Shown: in pieces, positions 4,935 to 9,944 of the stretch
Layout of the letters: the number at the start of each line of letters is the position of its first letter
How positions within the stretch are numbered: position 1 is the stretch's first letter
Assembly: GCA_937907205.1 (NCBI GenBank)
Contig: CALESE010000055.1
Coordinates: forward strand, 1 to 9,944
From: an uncultured Romboutsia sp.
GTDB taxonomy: Bacteria > Bacillota > Clostridia > Peptostreptococcales > Peptostreptococcaceae
Direction of reading: 5' to 3'
DNA length: 9,944 nucleotides
Position numbers and translations under genes: made by a program
Notes under the pieces: generated by a model
What the model saw: only the letters and a program-made list of their open reading frames with translations
What the model was told of the DNA's origin: nothing
Database searches by the model: none

Positions 4935-6755
4935 ATGCCAAAACCACGTGGACCTATGGGTAATAAACCTGAAAAAGCAAAAGACTTTAAGGGTACAATG
5001 AAAAAATTAATGGGGCATTTAAAGCCTTTCAAAATAGTAATGATATTAGTTGTAATATTTTCAATAGGAAGTGCAGCTTTTAATATAGTTGGTCCTAAGA
5101 TATTAGGGAATGCAACAACTGAAATATTTAATGGATTAGTTAATAAAGTTAGTGGAACTGGTAGTGGAATAAATTTTGATAAGATAGGAAAAATATTAGC
5201 TACATTAATAGCATTATATTTTGTAAGCTTTATATTCTCATTCTTACAAACATTTTTAACTTCAGATATTTCTCAAAAAGTGTCTTACCAATTAAGAAAA
5301 GAAATATCTGAGAAGATAAATAAATTACCTCTTAAATATTTTGATAAAGTAACACATGGAGAGGTATTATCTAGAGTTACTAATGATGTAGATGTAATAA
5401 ACCAAAATTTAAATCAAATATTATCTCAAGTAATTACTTCAGCTACTACACTTATAGGTATATTAATAATGATGATATCTATAAGTCCAATTATGACATT
5501 GGTTAGTTTAATAGTAATACCAATATCATTAATATTAATAGCACTAGTAGTTAGAAAATCACAAGGTTATTTTAAATCTCAGCAAGAATACTTAGGAAAA
5601 ACTAATGGACATATAGAAGAAATATACAGTGGACATAATATAATGAAAGTATTCAATGGAGAAGAAAAAGCAATAAATGAATTTGAATATTTTAATGAGA
5701 ATCTATATACATCTGCTTGGAAATCTCAATTTTTATCAGGAATGATGATGCCTATAATGATGTTTGTAGGAAACTTAGGATATGTAGTAGTTGCTATAAT
5801 GGGAGGATACTTAACTATCAAAAAAACTATTGAAGTTGGAGATATACTTTCATTTATTCAATATGTAAGACAATTTAATCAGCCAATAGCACAAACAGCT
5901 CAAATTGCAAATGTTATGCAAGCAACAGCAGCTGCAGCTGAAAGGGTATTTGAATTTTTAGGAGAAGAAGAAGAAGTTGAAGATATAAAAAATCCTATAA
6001 AAACAAATGATATTAAAGGTGAAGTAGAATTTAAAAATGTTCACTTTGGATACGATGAAAATAAAATAATTATAAACGATTTTTCTATTGATGTTAAACC
6101 TGGTCAAAGAGTAGCTATAGTAGGTCCAACTGGTGCAGGAAAAACTACCATAGTAAAATTACTTATGAGATTTTATGAATTAAATAGTGGATCTATTTTA
6201 ATAGATGGTCATGATATAAAGGAGTTTACTCGTGATGAATTAAGAAAAGTATTTGGAATGGTTTTACAAGATACATGGCTATTTAATGGTAGCATAATGG
6301 ATAATATACGTTATGGTAACCTAAAAGCAACAAATCAAGAAATTATAAATGCTTCTAAATTAGCTCATGCTCATCATTTTGTAAGAACTTTAAATGAAGG
6401 ATATAATACAGAGATTAATGAAGAAGGAAGCAATATATCTCAAGGTCAAAAACAATTATTAACAATAGCGAGAGCAATACTTTCAGATCCTAAAATATTA
6501 ATATTAGATGAAGCTACTAGTTCTGTAGATACTCGTACAGAGATATTAATACAACAAGCTATGGATAATCTTATGAAAGGAAGAACTAGTTTTATAATAG
6601 CTCATAGATTATCTACTATAAAAAATGCTGATGTTATATTAGTAATGAAGGATGGAGATATAATAGAACAAGGAAACCATGAAGAACTTTTAAATAAAAA
6701 TGGTTTCTATGCAGAGCTTTATAATAGCCAATTTGAAAATGGTGAAGCATCATAA
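4935..6755 (+). CDS. Heterodimeric ABC exporter, half-transporter 2 (catalytic Glu subunit), 606 aa
   Basis: The partner half-transporter has the usual length, with a six-helix membrane domain (about 30-340) and a nucleotide-binding domain (about 365-606). Motifs: Walker A GPTGAGKTT 397-405, Q-loop in MVLQDTWLFNG, signature ISQGQ with Ser502-Gln503-Gly504-Gln505, Walker B ILILDEATSSVD with catalytic Glu526, and switch His557. Glu and His are canonical, but the signature has Gln where LSGGQ has the first Gly. In heterodimeric exporters the active site is Walker A/B of one half facing the signature of the other, so the active site pairs this Glu526 with the VSGGQ of half 1, and the degenerate site pairs Asp638 with this SQGQ. 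The N-terminus has a basic, Pro-rich tail (MPKPRGPMGNKPEKAK). AAAGGAGG (4917-4924) lies inside the end of the upstream gene, 10 nt before ATG 4935, indicating coupled translation. Confidence 0.95.
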   Translation: MPKPRGPMGNKPEKAKDFKGTMKKLMGHLKPFKIVMILVVIFSIGSAAFNIVGPKILGNATTEIFNGLVNKVSGTGSGINFDKIGKILATLIALYFVSFIFSFLQTFLTSDISQKVSYQLRKEISEKINKLPLKYFDKVTHGEVLSRVTNDVDVINQNLNQILSQVITSATTLIGILIMMISISPIMTLVSLIVIPISLILIALVVRKSQGYFKSQQEYLGKTNGHIEEIYSGHNIMKVFNGEEKAINEFEYFNENLYTSAWKSQFLSGMMMPIMMFVGNLGYVVVAIMGGYLTIKKTIEVGDILSFIQYVRQFNQPIAQTAQIANVMQATAAAAERVFEFLGEEEEVEDIKNPIKTNDIKGEVEFKNVHFGYDENKIIINDFSIDVKPGQRVAIVGPTGAGKTTIVKLLMRFYELNSGSILIDGHDIKEFTRDELRKVFGMVLQDTWLFNGSIMDNIRYGNLKATNQEIINASKLAHAHHFVRTLNEGYNTEINEEGSNISQGQKQLLTIARAILSDPKILILDEATSSVDTRTEILIQQAMDNLMKGRTSFIIAHRLSTIKNADVILVMKDGDIIEQGNHEELLNKNGFYAELYNSQFENGEAS

Positions 6756-6786
6756 AATATAATAAATATAGATAAACTCTATGTTT

Positions 6787-6822
6787 GTCCCTATCATACT
6801 AAAATATGATAGGGACTTTTTT
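6787..6822 (+). terminator. Rho-independent terminator of the ABC exporter operon
   Basis: GTCCCTATCATA (6787-6798) pairs perfectly with TATGATAGGGAC (6805-6816) around CTAAAA, followed by six T. It starts 31 bp after the exporter stop codon and separates the operon from the PTS genes. Confidence 0.95.
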
Positions 6823-6889
6823 ATGTTATAGTAAACAATATTTAATCAATCATTTAGAATAAACTATCAGACATAGTTATATCAATATA

Positions 6890-6960
6890 CTTGTTTTGAG
6901 AGTACAAGGATTTTGAGCAAATGATGAAATCGTTGGTGATATTAGCGAAGTGAATTTTTT
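6890..6960 (+). ncRNA. Possible structured RNA or repeat-derived element
   Basis: This stretch is visibly richer in G and C than the flanking DNA but is not coding. It can fold as CTTGT/ACAAG (6890-6894 with 6904-6908), followed without gap by GATTTTG/TGAAATC (6909-6915 with 6925-6931, two G-U pairs). The alternative helix TCGTT/AGCGA (6930-6934 with 6944-6948) shares bases with the second hairpin, so the two exclude each other. A six-T run follows at 6955-6960. It matches no riboswitch or T-box consensus I know: the T-box GGTGGNACCGCG and c-di-GMP motifs are absent. It could equally be a dispersed intergenic repeat. Confidence 0.25.
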
Positions 6961-6982
6961 ATAAAAAATAATCGTAATTTAA

Positions 6983-7011
6983 TTATAAACTTAAAATATT
7001 GAGCATATAAT
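6983..7011 (+). promoter_or_regulatory. Weak candidate promoter for the PTS operon
   Basis: TTATAA (6983-6988, 4 of 6) is 17 bp from a consensus TATAAT (7006-7011). The upstream operon is closed by a strong terminator, so a promoter must lie in 6823-7190; this is the best match but not a strong one. It would give a leader of about 185 nt. Confidence 0.35.
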
Positions 7012-7203
7012 TTACAAAAGGTAAAGATAAATAATATATTCTATACGAAAGAAAATACATATCAAATAAAAATCATAGATAATAATAAAATAAAATCACA
7101 TAAGAGAAATTATGATTATGAGCAAATCAAAAAATCAAACCAAAAAGGCTTATCAGAAAATATTTTCAAAAAAACTAAATTATTTCTTAAGGAGTGGGGT
7201 AGT

Positions 7204-7680
7204 ATGCCAAATATAGTACTAACAAGAATTGACAATAGACTAATACATGGTCAAGTGGCTACAATGTGGAGCTCAAGTGTAGGAGCTAATTTATTATTAG
7301 TTGCAAATGATGAAGTTGCACATGATGATTTTAGGCAAGGTCTTATGGATATGGCAGCACCAAGTTTTGCACAAACAAGATATTTTACAATTGAAAAAAC
7401 TATAAATATAATCCATAAAGCCAGCGATGCTCAGCATATAGCTTTGATATGTGAAACACCACAAGATGTATTAAGATTGGTTGAGGGTGGAGTATCTATA
7501 AAAAAAGTTAATATAGGTAATATGCATATGGCAGAAGGTAAAAGACAAGTATCAAAAGCTGTATGTGTAGATGATGAAGATATAAAAGCATTTAGAAAGC
7601 TTAGAGAATTAGGAGTTGAGCTAGAAATCAGAAGAGTCCCTAGTGAGTCTGCTGAGAATATAGAAGAATTATTTAAATAA
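7204..7680 (+). CDS. PTS mannose/N-acetylgalactosamine-family EIIB component
   Basis: This 158-residue cytoplasmic protein has the usual EIIB-mannose length and covers the whole domain. The signature RIDNRLIHGQV (residues 8-18) includes His15, the residue phosphorylated by EIIA and used to phosphorylate the sugar as it passes EIIC/EIID. Further family features are LLVANDEVA, GLMDMAAP, a central VEGGVSIKKVNIGNMH and C-terminal ELGVELEIRRVPSE. It reads closest to the AgaV/AgaB group that serves N-acetylgalactosamine or galactosamine, but the sugar is not fixed by these motifs. ATG 7204 follows TAAGGAG by 8 nt. It is the first gene of a IIB-IIC-IID-IIA set, the same order as E. coli agaVWEF; the IIC start is 14 bp beyond the stop. 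Confidence 0.95.
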   Translation: MPNIVLTRIDNRLIHGQVATMWSSSVGANLLLVANDEVAHDDFRQGLMDMAAPSFAQTRYFTIEKTINIIHKASDAQHIALICETPQDVLRLVEGGVSIKKVNIGNMHMAEGKRQVSKAVCVDDEDIKAFRKLRELGVELEIRRVPSESAENIEELFK

Positions 7681-7694
7681 GGGGGTAAGTATTT

Positions 7695-8462
7695 ATGGAA
7701 TTAAGTTTTATCCAAATTGGTCTTATTTTACTAGTTACAATGATAGCTGCAATAGACCAGTTCAATTTCTTAGAGTCTTTATATAGACCTATAGTAATGG
7801 GACCAATAGTTGGAGCTATCATGGGAGATTTACAAACAGGACTTATAGTTGGTGGTTCTTATGAACTTATGATGATAGGTGCAATGCCAGTAGGTGGTGC
7901 CCAGCCGCCAAATGCAGTTATAGGGGGAATAATGGCAACAGTATTTGCTATTCAATCAGGTCTTGATACTTCTGCTGCATTACCACTTGCAATACCATTT
8001 GCATTACTAGGGCAATATGCAGTTACAGCTTTATTTACAGTAATGTCTCCTTTAATGGGATTATGTGATAAAGCAGCTAATGAAGCTAATCCAAGAGGAA
8101 TAGATAAAGTAAATTATATGGCAATGGGAATATTAGCAGTATTATTTGCACTAATAGTTTTAGCTGGATTATTATCAGGTCAAGCAATAGGAGAAACTTT
8201 AACTAAAGTACTACCTACTTGGGTATGGGATGGATTAACTGCATCAGGTAAGATGATGCCAGCACTAGGATTTGCAATGTTACTTAAAGTTATGTTAAGT
8301 AAAGAATATGCATTATTTATGATGTTAGGTTTTGTATTAGTGGCATATGGAAAATTACCACTTTTAGCTATAGCAATAGTAGGTATAGCTGCAGCAGTTT
8401 ATGACTTCCACGTAAGTATGAAAACTAAAAATACAGGAGGAGGTATAGTAGATGGCATCTAA
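7695..8462 (+). CDS. PTS mannose/N-acetylgalactosamine-family EIIC membrane component
   Basis: A 255-residue integral membrane protein, the channel subunit that binds and moves the sugar together with EIID. It is strongly hydrophobic, with several membrane segments and short loops. The family's central region is present: GPIVGAIMGDLQTGLIVGG followed by SYELMMIGAMPVGGAQPPNA (about 55-75); many homologues have Asp where this has Asn after PP. The later segments GKMMPALGFAMLLK and AYGKLPLLAIAIVG are typical of the C-terminal half. ATG 7695 is 9 nt from AGGGGG that begins at the end of the IIB stop codon. The last codons encode TGGGIVDGI, and the Gly codons themselves (GGAGGAGGT, 8436-8444) form the ribosome site of the next gene. 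The length and start are normal for the family. Confidence 0.95.
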   Translation: MELSFIQIGLILLVTMIAAIDQFNFLESLYRPIVMGPIVGAIMGDLQTGLIVGGSYELMMIGAMPVGGAQPPNAVIGGIMATVFAIQSGLDTSAALPLAIPFALLGQYAVTALFTVMSPLMGLCDKAANEANPRGIDKVNYMAMGILAVLFALIVLAGLLSGQAIGETLTKVLPTWVWDGLTASGKMMPALGFAMLLKVMLSKEYALFMMLGFVLVAYGKLPLLAIAIVGIAAAVYDFHVSMKTKNTGGGIVDGI

Positions 8463-9297
8463 TACAGAAACAATGAGAAGTCAAAGAGAGTATATTGATA
8501 AGAATGAAGGGGAAACTCTTGACAATAAAACTTTAAACCAAATGGCTTGGAGATCAATGTTTTTACAAGCATCATTTAACTATGAAAGAATGCAAGCTGG
8601 TGGGTGGTTATATTCAATACTTCCAGGACTTAAGAAGATTCATAAAAATAAAGAAGATTTATCAACATCAATGAAACATAACTTAGAATTTTTCAATTGT
8701 CATCCATTTTTAATAACATTTGTTATGGGGATAATATTATCTCTTGAACAAAAGAAAGCGGATATTCAAACTATACGTGCATTAAGAGTTGCAGCAATGG
8801 GACCTTTAGGTGGTATAGGAGATGCAATATTCTGGTTTACATTATTACCAATATCTGCAGGTATTGGAGCAAACCTTTCTCTTCAAGGTAGCATACTAGG
8901 ACCAATTATATTCTTTGTATTATTTAATGTAGTACACTTAGGTCTAAGATTTGGTCTTATGCATTGGTCATATAAAGTTGGAGTTGATGGAATAGCTAAA
9001 CTTACTAAAAATGCTAAAGAATTTACAAGATCAGCTACAATATTAGGTATGATAGTTGTTGGAGCATTAATAGCTTCATATGTAAGTATTACTTTAGTTA
9101 CACCAGACTATTTGAGTATGTCTGGAACTATAGATTTACAAAGTATACTAGATTCTATAATGACATGCTTATTACCACTTGGATTAACATTTGGTATGTA
9201 TGGATTAGTTAAGAAGAATGTATCTCCATTAGTTAATATATTAATATTAGTAGTTATTGGATTAATAGGAGCATATATAGGAGTATTTAAATTCTAG
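8452..9297 (+). CDS. PTS mannose/N-acetylgalactosamine-family EIID membrane component
   Basis: A 281-residue membrane subunit that pairs with EIIC to form the sugar channel of mannose-type systems; EIID exists only in this PTS family. Key stretches are present in order: LNQMAWRSMFLQASFNYERMQAGGW (two parts, about 28-52), the FFNCHPF motif (about 80-86), LRVAAMGPLGGIGDAIFW (about 110-127), and LGLRFGLMHWSYKVG. Hydrophobic helices fill the C-terminal third. ATG 8452 lies within the end of the IIC gene, overlapping by 11 bp in another reading frame, 8 nt from GGAGG; this points to coupled translation and a fixed IIC:IID ratio. The hydrophilic N-terminal 25 residues are a little longer than in some members, but no better start exists downstream with a ribosome site. 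Confidence 0.95.
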   Translation: MASNTETMRSQREYIDKNEGETLDNKTLNQMAWRSMFLQASFNYERMQAGGWLYSILPGLKKIHKNKEDLSTSMKHNLEFFNCHPFLITFVMGIILSLEQKKADIQTIRALRVAAMGPLGGIGDAIFWFTLLPISAGIGANLSLQGSILGPIIFFVLFNVVHLGLRFGLMHWSYKVGVDGIAKLTKNAKEFTRSATILGMIVVGALIASYVSITLVTPDYLSMSGTIDLQSILDSIMTCLLPLGLTFGMYGLVKKNVSPLVNILILVVIGLIGAYIGVFKF

Positions 9298-9307
9298 GAG
9301 GATACAA

Positions 9308-9709
9308 ATGATTATAATAACAGGGCATGGTAATTTTGCAACGGGGCTTAAATCTAGTTTAGATTTAATAGTTGGAAATTATGATTTTATAGAGGCTGTA
9401 GATTTTACAGAAGAGAAGTCTCCAGAATACTTAAAAAAAGAAATAATAGATTTGATAAAAAAATCTAAAAATAAAGTTTATATATTCACTGATTTAGCTG
9501 GAGGTACACCATTTAAAGTAAGTAGTGAATTGACATTAGATTTTGTAAATGTAGAAGTTCTTTGTGGAACTAACTTACCTATGCTTGTTGAATCTACTAT
9601 GATGGAGTCTTTAGGATGTGAAGTAGATATTGATTTAATAAAAGAAGCAGGAATAAATAGTATAAAACCAAAAACAAAGAAAATAGAGTTTGTAGAAGAT
9701 GGAATATAA
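9308..9709 (+). CDS. PTS mannose-family EIIA component
   Basis: A 133-residue cytoplasmic protein of the EIIA-mannose fold. It takes phosphate from HPr and passes it to EIIB. The N-terminal strand IIITGHGNFATGL contains His7, the expected phosphorylation site, and the family motifs DLAGGTPF (about 63-70) and CGTNLPMLVE (about 86-95) are intact. The domain is free-standing, not fused to EIIB as in ManX-type proteins. AGGAGG at 9296-9301 overlaps the IID stop codon and lies 6 nt from ATG 9308, so this is the last gene of the operon. The TAA stop lies in the left arm of the terminator that follows. With this gene the PTS is complete (B, C, D, A), needing only general EI and HPr from elsewhere. 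Confidence 0.95.
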   Translation: MIIITGHGNFATGLKSSLDLIVGNYDFIEAVDFTEEKSPEYLKKEIIDLIKKSKNKVYIFTDLAGGTPFKVSSELTLDFVNVEVLCGTNLPMLVESTMMESLGCEVDIDLIKEAGINSIKPKTKKIEFVEDGI

Positions 9710-9739
9710 AGAGAACGCCACTTGGCGTTCTCTTTATAT
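9704..9739 (+). terminator. Terminator of the PTS operon (17-bp perfect stem)
   Basis: ATATAAAGAGAACGCCA (9704-9720) and TGGCGTTCTCTTTATAT (9723-9739) are exact complements with a 2-bp centre, so in RNA a 4-nt ACTT loop closes the stem. The stop codon of the EIIA gene lies in the left arm. The T stretch is short (TTT then ATATATG), but the GC-rich upper stem is strong and may act in either direction. Confidence 0.85.
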
Positions 9740-9856
9740 ATGTTTAAATAATGTATTTAATAGAAGATACATATATATTAAAAAGATATAATAGATAATA
9801 TCTATAAGTGATAAATAAAATATTTGATATAATTTAATTTAAGAGTTTTATTATAA
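9740..9856. other. AT-rich intergenic stretch, no gene seen
   Basis: Almost pure A/T with TATAAT words at 9787-9792 and 9828-9833 and a weak hairpin AGATAT/ATATCT around 9785-9803. Promoters for a gene beyond the right edge could be here, but none can be supported with a -35. Confidence 0.3.
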
Positions 9857-9934
9857 GATAAATTATCATATTAAGTGCAACACATAAAAATATATGATAA
9901 ATTATCATATTAAGTGCAACACATAAAAATATAT
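9857..9934. repeat. Two identical 39-bp tandem repeats
   Basis: Copies at 9857-9895 and 9896-9934 are identical over all 39 bases. Each starts GATAAATTATCATATT, continues AAGTGCAACACATAAAAA and ends TATAT. Each begins with a GATAA-A-TTATC palindrome, and at the junction the second copy gains a perfect 9-1-9 palindrome (9892-9910). The array ends 10 bp before the window edge, so further copies or a downstream gene cannot be judged. Confidence 0.9.
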
Positions 9935-9944
9935 AAAAAAATAG

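Larger units (their letters stand above)
6823..7203 (+). other. 381-bp gene-free leader before the PTS operon
   Basis: No convincing gene is seen. Contents in order: a hairpin AACTAT/ATAGTT (6862-6867 with 6873-6878); a G-richer island (about 6890-6955) described separately; the A/T palindrome ATTTTTTATAAAAAAT (6954-6969); a weak candidate promoter TTATAA (6983-6988) with TATAAT (7006-7011), 17-bp spacer; then about 190 nt of A-rich leader to the ribosome site TAAGGAG (7189-7195). The word TGAGCAWAT occurs at 6915, 7000 and 7119. No sigma-54 -24/-12 element was found although LevR-type control is common in this PTS family, and no convincing CcpA cre site was found. Confidence 0.5.

Noticed and set aside
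4796..5032. 78-codon open frame on the minus strand
   Set aside because: It is antisense to the junction of the two ABC genes, both of which have conserved motifs; it is a shadow frame.
6930..6950. Sigma-54 promoter for the mannose-type PTS (TTGGTGATATTAGCG)
   Set aside because: The GG and GC elements are two bases too close for a -24/-12 promoter and the rest of the consensus is missing.
6880..7203. T-box or known riboswitch leader
   Set aside because: No T-box GGTGGNACCGCG, no c-di-GMP or purine core, and no full terminator/antiterminator pair before the PTS gene.
9892..9910. Fur box
   Set aside because: TGATAA and TTATCA arms are separated by one base, not the three of the TGATAATNATTATCA consensus, and no iron gene is near.
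9857..9934. CRISPR-like array
   Set aside because: The two copies abut directly with no spacer sequences between them, so it is a tandem repeat.

Overview
The window is very AT-rich, with strong AGGAGG-type ribosome binding sites, codons ending mostly in A or T, and short intergenic gaps closed by hairpin-plus-T terminators. This fits a low-GC Gram-positive of class Clostridia; the gene set suggests something near the Peptostreptococcaceae, but that placement is an inference.

Layout. (1) 1-736: the 3' half of a MATE-family multidrug efflux gene, cut by the left edge. (2) 842-1817: three short genes that look singly transcribed, each closed by its own hairpin terminator: a 62-residue membrane-type protein, a 59-residue acidic protein (1138-1317), and a 100-residue stand-alone protein resembling a fructose-type PTS EIIB domain with a degenerate active-site loop. 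(3) 1818-2054: a decayed small gene with stops and frameshifts. (4) 2055-6822: a MarR-family regulator on the minus strand, divergent from a two-gene operon encoding the halves of a heterodimeric ABC exporter. The 271-bp divergent spacer holds a clear promoter for each direction, a perfect palindrome over the marR -10, tandem 33-bp repeats just downstream of the exporter promoter, and a 9-bp inverted repeat. (5) 6823-7203: a 381-bp gene-free leader with a G-richer, hairpin-forming island. (6) 7204-9739: a complete mannose-family PTS in the order IIB-IIC-IID-IIA, tightly coupled and closed by a 17-bp perfect stem. (7) 9740-9944: non-coding, ending in two identical 39-bp tandem repeats.

How the parts work together. 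The MarR protein very probably represses its own gene and the exporter operon, with repression lifted by a ligand that may be exported. The exporter halves are complementary: the first has Asp in place of the catalytic Glu and Gln in place of the switch His, the second has canonical Glu and His but an SQGQ signature. The assembled pump should therefore have one active and one degenerate ATP site. The PTS genes would import and phosphorylate a hexose or amino sugar. The gene order and IIB sequence resemble the N-acetylgalactosamine (aga) type, but no catabolic enzyme or regulator lies in the window, so the substrate is open.

No RNA gene, insertion sequence, CRISPR array or clear new system was found. 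The regulatory DNA at 2546-2735, the leader island at 6890-6960, the degenerate EIIB-like protein and the 39-bp repeats deserve the closest look.
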